A stretch of 64,000 bases of DNA from Solilutibacter pythonis. GTDB lineage: Bacteria > Pseudomonadota > Gammaproteobacteria > Xanthomonadales > Xanthomonadaceae. The translations under genes were made by a program, and so were the position numbers. Under the pieces are notes generated by a model. That model was not told where the DNA came from, ran no database searches, and was given only the letters and a program-made list of their open reading frames with translations. Shown here piece by piece: positions 50,779-62,324 of the stretch (position 1 is its first letter; every line of letters starts with the position of its first letter). The stretch is taken from the NCBI RefSeq assembly GCF_003697345.1, contig NZ_RFLY01000016.1, forward strand, positions 1-64,000. The letters run 5' to 3'.

Positions 50779-52473
50779 ATGCCGAATCTCGATACCCGCC
50801 GTGAACGTCTTTTCTTCTGGCTGACCGCCTTCGTCCTGCTGTTTGCCGGCCTTGGCTTGCGCGACCCCTGGCCCGCCGACGAGCCGCGCTTCGCGCTGGT
50901 GGCGCGGCAGATGGTGGAGAGCGGGCAATGGCTGTTCCCGATGCGCGGCGACGAGCTGTATCCGGACAAGCCGCCGCTCTTGATGTGGCTGCAAGCGGTC
51001 TTCCTCTCGACGACCGGCAGCCTGCGCCTTTCTTTCCTGCTGCCGACCCTGCTGGCTTCGCTCGGCACGTTGGCGCTGGTGCGCGATCTCGGCCGCCGGC
51101 TGTGGAATGCCGAGGCCGGCGCGTACGCATCGTGGGCATTGCTGTTCGCCCTCCAGTTCACCTTCCAGGCCAAGCGCGCGCAGATCGACCCGCTGGTGGT
51201 GTTCTGGATCACGCTCTCGGTCTACGGCTTGCTGCGCCATCTGCTGCGCGGCCCGGCCGCGGCGTGGTGGTATCTCGGCTGGGCGGCGGCGGGGCTTGGC
51301 GTGATCAGTAAGGGCGTCGGCGTGGTGGCGCTGCTGGTGCTGTTGCCGGCCGCGTTCGCGTGGGGGCGGCGCTGGCCCGGCATCGGCCGGGTGCGTGGGC
51401 GTGAATGGCTGGGCGGCGTCGCCATGCTGCTGTTGCCGGTCCTGCTCTGGCTGGCGCCGATGCTGCTGGCGGTCAAGGCCAGCGGCGACCCGCTGATGCA
51501 GGGCTATGCCGACAACATCCTGCTCAAGCAGACCGCCCAGCGCTACGCCAATGCCTGGCATCACCATCAGCCCTGGTACTACTTCCTCGTGGTGATGGCG
51601 ACGCAATGGTTGCCGGCGGTCGCCGCCGTGCCCTTCGTCGCGCCGCGCTGGCGCGAGGCGCTGAAGGCGCGCGATGCCCGCGTCCTGCTGCCGCTCGGGG
51701 GCGTGGCGCTGATCGTGCTGTTCTTCTCGCTTTCCAGCGGCAAGCGCGAGGTCTACATCCTGCCGGCGCTGCCGTTGCTGTGCCTGGCGATGGGCCCGTG
51801 GCTGGGCGATGTCGTGGGCCGGCGCGGTGTGCGCGCCGGCGCTTTCGTCGCCGCTGTGCTGTTCGCGCTGTCATTGCTCGTCGCCGGCCTGGCCGTGGTG
51901 CTTGGCCAGCCCGGTTTCGAGGCCCGGCTCGCGGCGATCCGCGGCACGGTGGATGGCGATGCGCTGGGCGCGATGCTGGCGGTCATCGGCGGCGTCGGCT
52001 TGTTCGCCGCGTTGGCCTTGCGGCCGAAGCGCGGCGTTGCGGCGTTGCATGCGGTGATCGCCGCGCTGTGGCTGGGCTACAGCTTCATCGGCTATCCGCT
52101 GTTGAACGATGCCAGCTCGGCGCGCGGGCTGATGCGCGCGAGCGGCGAGAGGATTGGCCCGGACGCCGAGCTGGCGCTGGTGGCGTGGAAGGAACAGAAT
52201 CTGCTGATGGCCGACCGCCCGGCGCGCACCTTTGGCTTCAAGCGCGACAACGCCGGGCAGTTGCGCGATGCCCGCGCCTGGCAGGCCGAGCGTCCGCAAA
52301 CGCGCTGGCTGCTGATCGAGGACGATGCGCTGGACGATTGCATCGACGACAGCCACGCCATCGACATGGGCGTCTACAACCGCCGCCGCTGGCTGTTGCT
52401 GCCGGCCGCCGCGACACGCCCCGGTTGCGTGCCGACGCCAGGCTCAGCGGCGCCGGGCGAACTCACGGAGTAG
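50779..52473 (+). CDS. Integral-membrane glycosyltransferase (ArnT/PMT family, GT83/GT39-like)
   Basis: The protein is 564 aa with about 11-12 transmembrane helices. The first periplasmic loop has the family motif DPWPADEPRFALVARQM, with the Asp and Glu needed for catalysis, and GDELYPDKPPLLMWLQAV. Such enzymes move a sugar from a polyprenyl phosphate donor onto lipid A or another envelope acceptor; the exact substrate cannot be told. The start could also be the ATG at 50749. The 3' end overlaps the opposite-strand gene by 30 bases. Confidence 0.85.
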   Translation: MPNLDTRRERLFFWLTAFVLLFAGLGLRDPWPADEPRFALVARQMVESGQWLFPMRGDELYPDKPPLLMWLQAVFLSTTGSLRLSFLLPTLLASLGTLALVRDLGRRLWNAEAGAYASWALLFALQFTFQAKRAQIDPLVVFWITLSVYGLLRHLLRGPAAAWWYLGWAAAGLGVISKGVGVVALLVLLPAAFAWGRRWPGIGRVRGREWLGGVAMLLLPVLLWLAPMLLAVKASGDPLMQGYADNILLKQTAQRYANAWHHHQPWYYFLVVMATQWLPAVAAVPFVAPRWREALKARDARVLLPLGGVALIVLFFSLSSGKREVYILPALPLLCLAMGPWLGDVVGRRGVRAGAFVAAVLFALSLLVAGLAVVLGQPGFEARLAAIRGTVDGDALGAMLAVIGGVGLFAALALRPKRGVAALHAVIAALWLGYSFIGYPLLNDASSARGLMRASGERIGPDAELALVAWKEQNLLMADRPARTFGFKRDNAGQLRDARAWQAERPQTRWLLIEDDALDDCIDDSHAIDMGVYNRRRWLLLPAAATRPGCVPTPGSAAPGELTE

Positions 52474-53235
52474 CCGGTACTTCAGCGCCGCGTAGCGCAT
52501 GTGCTCGCGGTGGAAGGCGCGGCCGGCGTGGCCGTCCAGCGCGCCGCCTTGCACGATCAGGTTCTTGAGCGCGTAGGCCGCCGCCGCCAGCAGGCCGCGC
52601 CCCGGCCAGGCGTTCTTGCCGCGCGCGGCGCGCGCCTCGGCCCAAAGCGCGGCGTACTTCGCCAACTTGTTGCGGTATTCGCGCGCGCTGCGCGCGGTGT
52701 CGTGTTCCAGCCGGATGCGCGAGCGGCGCACCGTGCGCCCGGCGGTGTCGAGATACTCGTGCACCGGCACATCGGCGTGGCGCAGATCGGCGCGGAACAG
52801 CCGCTCGATCGCTTCACGCGCGAAGCTACCGTGGCGCATCGGTTGGCCCAGCCAGTGCGTGCGGCGAAGCAACAGCCAGACATCGGCCTGTTCGATTTCG
52901 CCGGCAAACAGCGCTCGCAGCGCGTCTTGCGCGTCCGCTTCCAGCCATTCGTCGGCATCCAGCAGGATCACCCATGGCTGCGTGGCGCGCGCGATGGCGG
53001 CGTTCTTCTGCCGTGCGAAGCCGTCCCAATCGCGATGTTCGACCCGCGCGCCGAGTTCGCGCGCGATGGCGACGGTGGCATCGCCGGAGCCGGAATCGAG
53101 CACGATCACCTCGCGGCAGACCGGCATCAGCGACGCCACGCAGCGGCCGATGCGGTCGGCTTCGTTCTTCGCCACCACCACGCCGGAGAGCGGAAGTTTT
53201 TCCTGTGCCGATTGCATGGCGCGGGAGTATGTCAT
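52444..53235 (-). CDS. Family 2 glycosyltransferase (WaaE/KdtX-like)
   Basis: The protein is 263 aa. A GT-A fold with LSGVVVAKNEADRIGRCVAS, VIVLDSGSGDATVAIA and the metal-binding DADEWLEADAQDALRA motif. The sequence resembles WaaE/KdtX enzymes that add a sugar to the LPS inner core; this substrate is inferred. The ATG at 53235 has GGGGAAG six bases before it and is preferred to one at 53217. It is divergent from the next glycosyltransferase, with 14 bases between the two starts. Confidence 0.88.
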   Translation of the reverse strand: MTYSRAMQSAQEKLPLSGVVVAKNEADRIGRCVASLMPVCREVIVLDSGSGDATVAIARELGARVEHRDWDGFARQKNAAIARATQPWVILLDADEWLEADAQDALRALFAGEIEQADVWLLLRRTHWLGQPMRHGSFAREAIERLFRADLRHADVPVHEYLDTAGRTVRRSRIRLEHDTARSAREYRNKLAKYAALWAEARAARGKNAWPGRGLLAAAAYALKNLIVQGGALDGHAGRAFHREHMRYAALKYRLLREFARRR

Positions 53236-53249
53236 GCGACACTTCCCCG

Positions 53250-54278
53250 ATGAGCGCCGCGCCGCTGTCCATCGCCCACCTGCTGTTGACCCGTCGCTTC
53301 GCCGGCAGCGAGCGGCATGCGGTGGAACTGGCGAACGCGCAGGCCGCGCAGGGGCACCAGGTCACGATGATCCTGCGCAAGGCCGGCGCCGAGGACCGCC
53401 CCGACGCCATCGCCCATCGCCTGTCCGGGCGCGTGCGCGTCATCGTGGTTGGCGACCTGCTCGCCGGCTGGCGTGCGCGGCGGGTGCTGAAACGCCTGCG
53501 CCCGGACATCGCCCACGCCCATCTTTCCGGTGGCGCGCGCGCGCTGAAGGGGTGGAAGGATGCCGCGAGCCGGCGCATCGCCACCCTGCACATCCGCTAC
53601 AAGCCGCAGCAGCACGAAGGGCTGGATGGCCTGATTGCCATCGCGCCCTGGCAGTTGGCCGAGATGCCCGCGGCGATGCGCGCGCGCAGCGTGCAGATCG
53701 ACAATTGGACGCTGCCGCGGACACCGGCGCCCGACGCCCGCGCCCGGCTGCGCGCCGAGTGGGGCATCGCGCCCGAGGCTTTCGTGTTCGGCGCGCTTGG
53801 CCGTATCGAGGACAGCAAGGGCCTGGACGTGCTGATCGAAGCATGGCGGCGCGCTGGCCTGCCGGGCGCGGCGCGGCTGGTGATCGCCGGGCAGGGCGGG
53901 GCGTGGCAACGGTTGCGCGAAAGTGCGCCGAAGGCGGTGGCGATGCCGGGCTTCGTGGCCAATCCGGGCGATTGGCTGGAGGTTTTCGACGTCTTCGTTT
54001 CCGCCGCTCGCAGCGAGCCGTTCGGGCTGGTGCTGCTGGAGGCGATGGACGCGCGCCTGCCGGTGCTGGCTTCGGCCAGCGAAGGGGCGCGGCACCTGCG
54101 CGAAGTCATCGCCACGCCGCTGGTGCCGATCGGCGATGCCGATGCGTTGGCCGCCGCCCTGCGCGCGATGCACGAAGCCAGGCCCGCGCGTCGCGATTAC
54201 CCGATGCAACGTTTCCGCATCGAGGACAAGCTGGCCGGGATCGAGGCGTTCTACCGCGCGGTCATCGCGCGCGGCTGA
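53250..54278 (+). CDS. Family 4 (GT-B) glycosyltransferase
   Basis: The protein is 342 aa. It starts with LSIAHLLLTRRFAGSERHAV, the acceptor-side glycine-rich loop. The C-terminal donor domain carries ALGRIEDSKGLDVLIEAW, VIAGQGG and the EX7E-type SARSEPFGLVLLEAMDA. It probably acts in LPS core synthesis alongside its divergent neighbour. The ATG at 53250 was chosen because an upstream open frame is antisense to the neighbouring gene. Confidence 0.9.
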   Translation: MSAAPLSIAHLLLTRRFAGSERHAVELANAQAAQGHQVTMILRKAGAEDRPDAIAHRLSGRVRVIVVGDLLAGWRARRVLKRLRPDIAHAHLSGGARALKGWKDAASRRIATLHIRYKPQQHEGLDGLIAIAPWQLAEMPAAMRARSVQIDNWTLPRTPAPDARARLRAEWGIAPEAFVFGALGRIEDSKGLDVLIEAWRRAGLPGAARLVIAGQGGAWQRLRESAPKAVAMPGFVANPGDWLEVFDVFVSAARSEPFGLVLLEAMDARLPVLASASEGARHLREVIATPLVPIGDADALAAALRAMHEARPARRDYPMQRFRIEDKLAGIEAFYRAVIARG

Positions 54279-54281
54279 GGC

Positions 54282-55799
54282 TCACCAGCGCAGCGCGCTC
54301 TTCGCCAGCCGCTTCGCCAGCGTAGCGCGCAGGGCTTCGGCATCCTCGGGGCGCAGGTGGGCGATGTGCAGCGGGGCCAGCGCGTTGGCGCCGGCGGTGT
54401 CCAGCAGCAGGCCGCGCATGCCGAACAGGCGGTCGAGCGGCGAGCGCGTCAATTGCAGCGCCTGAAGCTTGTCCACCTCCGCGAAGCGCCATTGCCGCGA
54501 CCACCAGCCGTGGCGCACGGCGATGAGCCCGCCATGCAGGCGCCAGCCGGTGCATCGCGCGGCCTTCCACGACAGGAAGGCCGACCAGGGCAGCCACAGC
54601 AGCGCCAGCCAGCCCCAGTCGCCAAAGTGCCAAATCAGCGCGGCGGCGAGTGGCGGCGTCCACAACCAGTCGCTCAGCCACATTCGCAGCCAGGCCAGCC
54701 GGTGCAGTGGCCGCCAGTCCTCCAGCGGCCATTCGACGCGCGGCAGCAGGTGGCGGACGATTTCGTCGCAGCGCGCCGGGCTGGCCACCGGGGCCAGCTC
54801 GCGCAGGCCGCGCTGCTGGTGCTGGCCGCTGGCGCTGACCGCGGTATCCACCGACAGCTCGCGACGCCCGAACAGCCGGTGCAGCACGCCTTCCTTCAAT
54901 AACCAGGCCTGGATGCGCCGCTTGGGCGCACTGGTGCGGATACGGGTGAAAAGGCCACGGCTGACGGTCAGGCGGCGGCCCGTTTCGCTGAGCGTGAAGC
55001 CGTGGTACTGCATAAGCGACACCGCCACCGACAGCACCCGCAGCACCACGACGAACAGGACGAAAAAGGACAGCCCGGCCAGGAGATAGTCCAGCCAGCC
55101 GAAATGCCGGCCTTCCACGTAGCCCACGCCGGAGCGGATGAAACGCTCGCCGAGGCTTGCGAACAGGTCGGACGACACTTGCGATACGGCGGCGAAGCCG
55201 GCGGCGACCAGCACCAGGCCGCGGTTGGAGATCAAGCCGTGGCGGATCACCTCGCCGGTATCCATCGCCAGCAGCACCCGCGCCTCGGAGCCGGCGCGCG
55301 GCTCGCTGCTGGCGATGCTTTCGCCGCCGCGTTCGCGCACCAGTTTCTCCAGCGCCAGCGCCTTGTCCATCCGCAGCACACGCATCTCGGCTTCGGGCTT
55401 GTTGCCGCCGGCCGATTCCAGCCGCACCTCGGCCACGGCGAAGATCCGGTGCAGCAGCGTCTGGTGCAGGGCGACGTTGTGGATGCGCGCATAGGCGATC
55501 TGCCGCAGCTTGCGTTCGAGCAGGCCGCTGCGGATTTCGATGCGCTCGTCCAGCAGCCGGTAACGGTAGGTGAAGTATTGCCACACGGAGATGGCGGCCA
55601 GCACACCCACCCCGATGAGCGGCCACAGTTCGTTGCGGTTGCCGCGCCCGGCCAACAGCAGGAACAGGAGCGGGATGACGAACTGCTTGAGGTGCTGCAA
55701 GGTTACGAACAGCCACGACCACGGATGCAGCCGGTGTTCTTCGCCATCGATGCGCAGCGGCGGGATCGGCGGCGGCATGGCGCGGGCTTCAGTCGTCAT
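54282..55799 (-). CDS. Membrane protein with bacterial PH (DUF304) domains, YdbT-like
   Basis: The protein is 505 aa. Transmembrane pairs near residues 30-70 and 190-255 and again near 385-420 separate bacterial PH domains (RYRLLDERIEIRSGLLERKL is the first; LHGGLIAVRHGWWSRQWRFA is the last). It pairs with the smaller PH protein upstream, whose end it overlaps by 11 bases, as ydbS-ydbT do in other bacteria. The molecular role is not known. The ATG at 55799 was preferred to 55850, which lies well inside the upstream gene. Confidence 0.85.
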   Translation of the reverse strand: MTTEARAMPPPIPPLRIDGEEHRLHPWSWLFVTLQHLKQFVIPLLFLLLAGRGNRNELWPLIGVGVLAAISVWQYFTYRYRLLDERIEIRSGLLERKLRQIAYARIHNVALHQTLLHRIFAVAEVRLESAGGNKPEAEMRVLRMDKALALEKLVRERGGESIASSEPRAGSEARVLLAMDTGEVIRHGLISNRGLVLVAAGFAAVSQVSSDLFASLGERFIRSGVGYVEGRHFGWLDYLLAGLSFFVLFVVVLRVLSVAVSLMQYHGFTLSETGRRLTVSRGLFTRIRTSAPKRRIQAWLLKEGVLHRLFGRRELSVDTAVSASGQHQQRGLRELAPVASPARCDEIVRHLLPRVEWPLEDWRPLHRLAWLRMWLSDWLWTPPLAAALIWHFGDWGWLALLWLPWSAFLSWKAARCTGWRLHGGLIAVRHGWWSRQWRFAEVDKLQALQLTRSPLDRLFGMRGLLLDTAGANALAPLHIAHLRPEDAEALRATLAKRLAKSALRW

Positions 55800-56301
55800 C
55801 GCGTTCCGGCTCGATCCGGCGCGCCAACTCGGCGCGCAGCGCCTCGGCATCGTTCTCGTCCAGGCAGGGCAGCCGGACCGCGTGCGCGCGGGTGCCGGCG
55901 GTATGCACGATCAGCGTCGCCAGTGCGCGCCCGCGCTCCAGCGGCCCGCGCTTGATGTCGAGATGCTGCACCCGGGTGGCCGGCACCAGCGTGCAGCTCT
56001 GCCACAGCTTGCCGCTTTTCACGGCAAAGCCTTCCTCGTCCAGCTTCCAGCGGTAATAGCCGTGGCGGCGTCCGCCGAGCCACGCGCCGTATGCCGCGCC
56101 GATGACCAGCCCGGCGAGCGGCCCGAGCCAGTTCGGCGCATTGAAGGCGTTGTGCGCGAGCACGCCGCCGCCGATGCCCGGCAACAGTGCCAGCAGACCG
56201 AAGCCGACGGCATGGCTGAGGCGGAACAGCACCCGCCCGCGTGCCGGCAGCGGTTGCCAGATATCGGGGTGGACGACTGAAAGCGCGGGTTCGGAAAACA
56301 T
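55789..56301 (-). CDS. Bacterial PH-domain membrane protein, YdbS-like
   Basis: The protein is 170 aa. Two hydrophobic stretches (about 24-44 and 48-74) are followed by a PH domain with YYRWKLDEEGFAVKSGKLWQ and a C-terminal LDENDAEALRAELARRIEPE. It is the first gene of a two-gene unit with the YdbT-like protein. The ATG at 56301 begins MFSEPALSVVHPDIWQPLP, the family-like start; a longer frame to 56502 is not supported. Function is not established. Confidence 0.85.
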   Translation of the reverse strand: MFSEPALSVVHPDIWQPLPARGRVLFRLSHAVGFGLLALLPGIGGGVLAHNAFNAPNWLGPLAGLVIGAAYGAWLGGRRHGYYRWKLDEEGFAVKSGKLWQSCTLVPATRVQHLDIKRGPLERGRALATLIVHTAGTRAHAVRLPCLDENDAEALRAELARRIEPERDDD

Positions 56302-56380
56302 GGCGATAGCGGAATCGAAGTCGCGCAAGCCTAGCCGGTTTGGCCCGTCGCCGGTAACGAGCCGTCGGTAATGAACCGGC

Positions 56381-57292
56381 TCAGTAGCAGTCCGGCCAGT
56401 AGGGATTGCCGAATTTTCCGCCCTCGGGCTGCTGCGACCAGCGCTTGTAGGTCCACTGGTACTGCGCCGGGTCGCGGCGCACGATGGCCTCGATGCCGGC
56501 ATTGAGCGCGCTTGCCGATGCCAGCGCGTCGTGGCTGGCGATCGCCGGTGGCGCGGCCTCGACCTGGAGCGTGAAGCGCGGGCCCTCGCCCTGGCGCTCG
56601 CACCAGGCGTAAAGCACCTGAGCGCCGGTGCGCTCGGCCAGCCGTCCGACCAGGGTCATGGTGGAGGCGGGCACGCCGAAGAATGGCGCCCATACGCCAT
56701 CGCCCTGCTTGGGCTGCTGGTCGGGCAGGATGCCGACCACGCCACCGCCCCGCAGACGCTTGAACAATTGGCGGATGCCGATGCCCTCGGCGCGTATCTG
56801 CTCGACCCGGCCGGCATCGTCCCGGGCCTCGCGCACCCGGCGCAGGAAGGCCTCGACCAGCGGCGATTCCGGTGGCGCGTAAAGGATGGCGAGCGCCGTG
56901 CGCATCGCCAGCCAGCGGTTCAGCAGTTCCCAGTTGCCGTGGTGCGGCGCGGCCACGATGAGCCCGCGCCCCGAGGCCAGCGCGGCATCGAACAAGGCCA
57001 CGCCCGGGCCTTCGTCGATCAGCGCCAGCGTTTCCGCCGCCGGGCGGGTCCAGATGCGCAGCGTCTCGAAACTCTGGCGGCCGGTGCTGCGCAGCGTCGC
57101 TTCGTGCAGGGCCGCGCGTTCGGCCTCGGGCATCCCGGGGAAGGCCAGCTCCAGCCCGCGCATCGCCACCCGGCTCTCGCGGCGGTGGCCGTTGCGCCAG
57201 TATCCGGCCAGCCGGTCGCCCAGCCAGCGCAGTGCCGGCCACGGCAGCCAGCCAGCCAGCCGGGCAAGCAGGAACAGGAGGGAGGCGCGCAT
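56381..57292 (-). CDS. Lipid A acyltransferase (LpxL/HtrB family)
   Basis: Adds a secondary acyl chain to lipid A at the inner membrane. The protein is 303 aa. A hydrophobic N-terminus (LLFLLARLAGWLPWPAL) anchors it. The catalytic HX4E motif is HGNWELL near residue 118, and GGVVGILPDQQPKQGDGVWA is the second conserved block. Which chain it transfers cannot be told from sequence alone. It is divergent from dtd. Confidence 0.9.
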   Translation of the reverse strand: MRASLLFLLARLAGWLPWPALRWLGDRLAGYWRNGHRRESRVAMRGLELAFPGMPEAERAALHEATLRSTGRQSFETLRIWTRPAAETLALIDEGPGVALFDAALASGRGLIVAAPHHGNWELLNRWLAMRTALAILYAPPESPLVEAFLRRVREARDDAGRVEQIRAEGIGIRQLFKRLRGGGVVGILPDQQPKQGDGVWAPFFGVPASTMTLVGRLAERTGAQVLYAWCERQGEGPRFTLQVEAAPPAIASHDALASASALNAGIEAIVRRDPAQYQWTYKRWSQQPEGGKFGNPYWPDCY

Positions 57293-57335
57293 CCGGCTAG
57301 TGTAGGCGCTGGCCGGTCAAAGGTATTCTTGGCGG

Positions 57336-57776
57336 ATGCTTGCCCTGATCCAGCGCGTTGGCCGCGCCCAGGTTGATATCGATGGCGAAACCGTGGGCCG
57401 GATCGGTCCGGGTCTGCTGGCGCTGGTCTGCGCCGAACGCGGCGACGACGCGGCCCGCGTCGTCCGCATGGCCGAAAAGCTGCTGAGCTACCGCGTCTTC
57501 GCCGACGGCAACGGCCGCATGAACCGCTCGCTGACCGATACCGGCGGCCAGTTGCTCCTGGTCAGCCAATTCACCCTGGCCGCGGATACCGCCAGCGGCC
57601 TGCGCCCGAGCTTCAGCGCCGCCGCCGCCCCGGACGAAGCTGAACGCCTGTACCGGCAACTGGTACAGGAATGTCGCCGCCGCCATGCCCCGGGGGTGGA
57701 AACCGGGCGTTTCCGCGCCCATATGGAGGTCAGCCTGGTCAATGACGGCCCGGTCACCTTCCTGCTGCGAACCTGA
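57336..57776 (+). CDS. dtd: D-aminoacyl-tRNA deacylase
   Basis: Hydrolyses D-amino acids mischarged on tRNA. The protein is 146 aa. It has the family motifs [11 protein letters not shown] and NDGPVTFLL at the C-terminus. It begins [20 protein letters not shown]. It lies 60 bases before rpoD. Confidence 0.97.
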   Translation: MLALIQRVGRAQVDIDGETVGRIGPGLLALVCAERGDDAARVVRMAEKLLSYRVFADGNGRMNRSLTDTGGQLLLVSQFTLAADTASGLRPSFSAAAAPDEAERLYRQLVQECRRRHAPGVETGRFRAHMEVSLVNDGPVTFLLRT

Positions 57777-57799
57777 ACCCCGCGGCAGCGGCAAAACGG

Positions 57800-57805
57800 T
57801 ATAAT
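57800..57805 (+). promoter_or_regulatory. -10 element of rpoD
   Basis: A perfect TATAAT, 31 bases before the rpoD start. No good -35 is found at normal spacing (the best, CTGAAC, is too far away), so an activator or another start may also contribute. Confidence 0.55.
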
Positions 57806-57836
57806 CGCGGGTTCCGTTTCTTTCAGGTGGCGCCAT

Positions 57837-59699
<1,863 letters not shown>

Positions 59700-59720
59700 G
59701 CGCCGCGCCGGTCGTGCTAC

Positions 59721-59750
59721 CGGAAAGCCCGCCGCATGGCGGGCTTTCCG
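59721..59750 (+). terminator. Terminator after rpoD
   Basis: A perfect 13-bp stem (CGGAAAGCCCGCC with GGCGGGCTTTCCG) and a GCAT loop, 22 bases past the rpoD stop. The 3' arm ends in CTTTCCG with no long T-run. Confidence 0.75.
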
Positions 59751-59778
59751 CATCGCTCGGGTAAACTGCATCCCTTCC

Positions 59779-59854
59779 GGGCCTATAGCTCAACGGTTAG
59801 AGCAGAGGACTCATAATCCTTTGGTTCCAGGTTCGAATCCTGGTGGGCCCACCA
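59779..59854 (+). tRNA. ileX: tRNA with CAT anticodon, probably tRNA-Ile2
   Basis: A 76-base cloverleaf with encoded CCA. The acceptor stem GGGCCTA pairs with TGGGCCC (one T-G wobble). The anticodon arm is GAGGA-CTCATAA-TCCTT, anticodon CAT, and the T-arm has GGTTCGAATCC. G1-C72 excludes the initiator. The ACTCATAATC loop is that of tRNA-Ile2 in E. coli, whose C34 becomes lysidine so that it reads AUA; elongator Met is the alternative. Confidence 0.9.
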
Positions 59855-59868
59855 TTGATGGCGATCCC

Positions 59869-60537
59869 GTGAGCACACTCCCCGATACCCTCGAACGCGA
59901 AACCGGCCCGGCCCCCGAGTGGTCGGTGATCTGGCTGCATGGTCTTGGCGCCGATGGCAACGATTTCGTGCCGATCGTGCCGGAGCTGGTGCGGCCGGGT
60001 TGGCCGGCGTTGCGTTTCGTGTTTCCGCATGCGCCGGTGCGGCCGGTGACGATCAACGGCGGCATGCGCATGCGCGCCTGGTACGACATTCGCGAGATGG
60101 ACCTGTCCAGCCGCGCCGATGCCGAGGGCGTGGCCGAATCGGTGGCGCACGTCGATGCGCTCGTCGCCCGCGAGAGTGAGCGGGGGGTGCCGCCTTCGCG
60201 CGTCGTGCTGGCCGGTTTTTCGCAGGGCGGGGCGATCACGCTGGCCGCCGGTATTCGGCGCGCGGAGCCGCTGGCCGGGTTGGTGGCGCTATCCACCTAT
60301 CTGCCGCTCAGGGCGGCGACGATGGCCGGGCTCACCGACGCCGCGCGCCGGCAGCCGGTGTTCATGGCGCATGGCATGCACGACCCGGTGGTGCCATACA
60401 CCGGCGGCAAGCACAGCCGCGATCTGCTGGCCGATGCCGGTTTCGACGTGGCATGGCATGCCTACCCGATGGCGCACCAGGTCTGTGGCGAGGAAATCGC
60501 CGACCTGGCCGGCTGGCTCGGCAAGCGTTTCGCCTGA
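59869..60537 (+). CDS. Alpha/beta-hydrolase carboxylesterase
   Basis: The protein is 222 aa, of the small carboxylesterase/acyl-protein-thioesterase family. The oxyanion region is WLHGLGADGNDFVPIV. The nucleophile Ser is in LAGFSQGGAITLA, the Asp in GMHDPVVPYTGG and the His in YPMAHQVCGEE. It begins at GTG 59869, just 14 bases after the tRNA. Natural substrate is unknown. Confidence 0.92.
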   Translation: MSTLPDTLERETGPAPEWSVIWLHGLGADGNDFVPIVPELVRPGWPALRFVFPHAPVRPVTINGGMRMRAWYDIREMDLSSRADAEGVAESVAHVDALVARESERGVPPSRVVLAGFSQGGAITLAAGIRRAEPLAGLVALSTYLPLRAATMAGLTDAARRQPVFMAHGMHDPVVPYTGGKHSRDLLADAGFDVAWHAYPMAHQVCGEEIADLAGWLGKRFA

Positions 60538-60630
60538 GCGCCGCCGGCCGCGGGTTTCGCGCCGCCCGTCGCCACGCCTGGTGACGCGCCGATCACGCGC
60601 GCCTAACATCTCCGGCATGGGGAGTCGGGC

Positions 60631-61353
60631 ATGAAAATTCTGATCGTCGATGACGAACCGCTGGCGCGCGCGCGCCTGCGCGGCCTGTTGTCGCGCGAGG
60701 CCGATACCGAGATCCTCGCCGAGGCCGGCGATGGCCATGCCGCCTTGCTGGCCTGCGACCGGCATCGTCCCGATCTCGTCATGCTCGACATCCGCATGCC
60801 CGGCATGGACGGCCTGCAAGTGGCGCGGGCGCTGGTCGGGCAGCCGGCACCGCCGTTGATCGTGTTCTGCACCGCTTACGACGAACACGCGCTGGCCGCC
60901 TTCGACAGCGCCGCGCTGGACTACCTGGTCAAGCCGGTGCGCGCGGAGCGGCTGGCGGAAACCCTGCGCCGCGCACGCGCGCGCCTGGGCGAAGCGCCGC
61001 CGATGCAAGGCCCGCAATCGCGCACCCAGCTTTGCGCCCGGCTTGGCGGCCAACTGCGGTTGATTCCGGTGGCCGACATCCGCTACCTGCAAGCCGAGGA
61101 GAAATACGTGGTGATCCACCACGCGCATGGCGAGGACCTGATCGAGGAATCGCTGAAGTCGCTGGAGGAGGAATTCGGCGAGCGCTTCCTGCGCATCCAT
61201 CGCAATTGCCTGATTGCCCGGGATGCGCTGAAGGCGTTGCAGCGCGATGGCGAGGGGCATGCGCAGGTGTGGCTGCACGGCGTCGATCATCCGCTCGATG
61301 TCAGCCGCCGCAGCCTGGCCGAGATCAAGGAAGCGATGCGCGAGTGGGTTTGA
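60631..61353 (+). CDS. LytTR-family response regulator (AlgR-like)
   Basis: The protein is 240 aa. The receiver domain (1-120) has the acidic pocket IVDDEP and phospho-acceptor Asp53 in [12 protein letters not shown], with Lys in [11 protein letters not shown]. The C-terminal LytTR DNA-binding domain (about 140-240) has [20 protein letters not shown] and [13 protein letters not shown]. It is similar to AlgR of Pseudomonas, whose gene also precedes hemC. No partner histidine kinase is in the window. Confidence 0.93.
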   Translation: MKILIVDDEPLARARLRGLLSREADTEILAEAGDGHAALLACDRHRPDLVMLDIRMPGMDGLQVARALVGQPAPPLIVFCTAYDEHALAAFDSAALDYLVKPVRAERLAETLRRARARLGEAPPMQGPQSRTQLCARLGGQLRLIPVADIRYLQAEEKYVVIHHAHGEDLIEESLKSLEEEFGERFLRIHRNCLIARDALKALQRDGEGHAQVWLHGVDHPLDVSRRSLAEIKEAMREWV

Positions 61354-61397
61354 GCGCCGCAGGCCGGGAGTCGCCGCCAATCATCGATAATGGCGGA

Positions 61398-62306
61398 ATG
61401 AAGACGCTCCGCATCGCCACCCGCAAAAGCCCGCTGGCACTCTGGCAGACCGAACACGTCGCCGCGTTGCTGCGGGCGCGCCATCCCGACCTCGCCATCG
61501 AACTGGTGCCGCTATCCACGCGCGGCGACGAATTGCTGGACCGCTCGTTGGCGGCGATTGGCGGCAAGGGACTGTTCCTGAAAGAACTGGAATTGGCGAT
61601 GTTGCGCGACGAAGCCGATTGCGCGGTGCATTCGCTGAAGGACGTGCCGATGCTGCTGGAGCCGGGCTTCGCCATGCCGGCGATCCTCGCGCGCGCCGAT
61701 GCCGCCGATGCCTTCGTCAGCCCGCGTCACGCGGACATCGCCGCCCTGCCGGCCGGCGCGCGCGTCGGCACTTCATCGCTCCGGCGCAAGGCGCAATTGC
61801 GCGCGCTGCGCTGCGATCTGCGCATCGAGGATTTGCGCGGCAACGTCAACTCGCGCCTGGCCAAGCTCGATGCCGGCCAGTACGACGCCATCCTGCTGGC
61901 CTGCGCCGGTCTGCAACGGCTGGGCTTCGATGAGCGCATTCGCGCGCGGCTGGACGCGCCGTATTGGTTGCCGGCGCCGGCGCAGGGGGCGATCGCGATC
62001 GAGTGCCGCGATGATGCGCCGGCCATCCATGCGCTGCTCGCCGGTCTCGACGATGCCGACACCCGCAGCCGGGTATCCGCCGAGCGGGCGATGAATCGCG
62101 CGCTCGATGGCAGTTGTCATGTCCCGGTCGCCGCCTTCGCCACGCTCCAGGGCGACGAACTGCATCTGCGGGGCCTGGTCGGCTCGGCCGAGAGTGGTCG
62201 GCAGGTGCGCGCCGAGGGCCGTGCTCCGCGCGCGGCGGCGGAGGCGTTGGGGCAGGAGGTCGCGGCGAGGCTGCTGGCGCAGGGCGCCCGGGATTTCATC
62301 GCCTGA
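61398..62306 (+). CDS. hemC: Porphobilinogen deaminase (hydroxymethylbilane synthase)
   Basis: Assembles four porphobilinogens into hydroxymethylbilane for haem synthesis. The protein is 302 aa. It begins [20 protein letters not shown]. The dipyrromethane cofactor attaches to Cys240 in [22 protein letters not shown] and [14 protein letters not shown] are typical. The ATG at 61398 was chosen because the longer frame is a shadow of the regulator gene. Confidence 0.97.
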   Translation: MKTLRIATRKSPLALWQTEHVAALLRARHPDLAIELVPLSTRGDELLDRSLAAIGGKGLFLKELELAMLRDEADCAVHSLKDVPMLLEPGFAMPAILARADAADAFVSPRHADIAALPAGARVGTSSLRRKAQLRALRCDLRIEDLRGNVNSRLAKLDAGQYDAILLACAGLQRLGFDERIRARLDAPYWLPAPAQGAIAIECRDDAPAIHALLAGLDDADTRSRVSAERAMNRALDGSCHVPVAAFATLQGDELHLRGLVGSAESGRQVRAEGRAPRAAAEALGQEVAARLLAQGARDFIA

Positions 62307-62324
62307 ACGGCGGTTCCGGGTTTC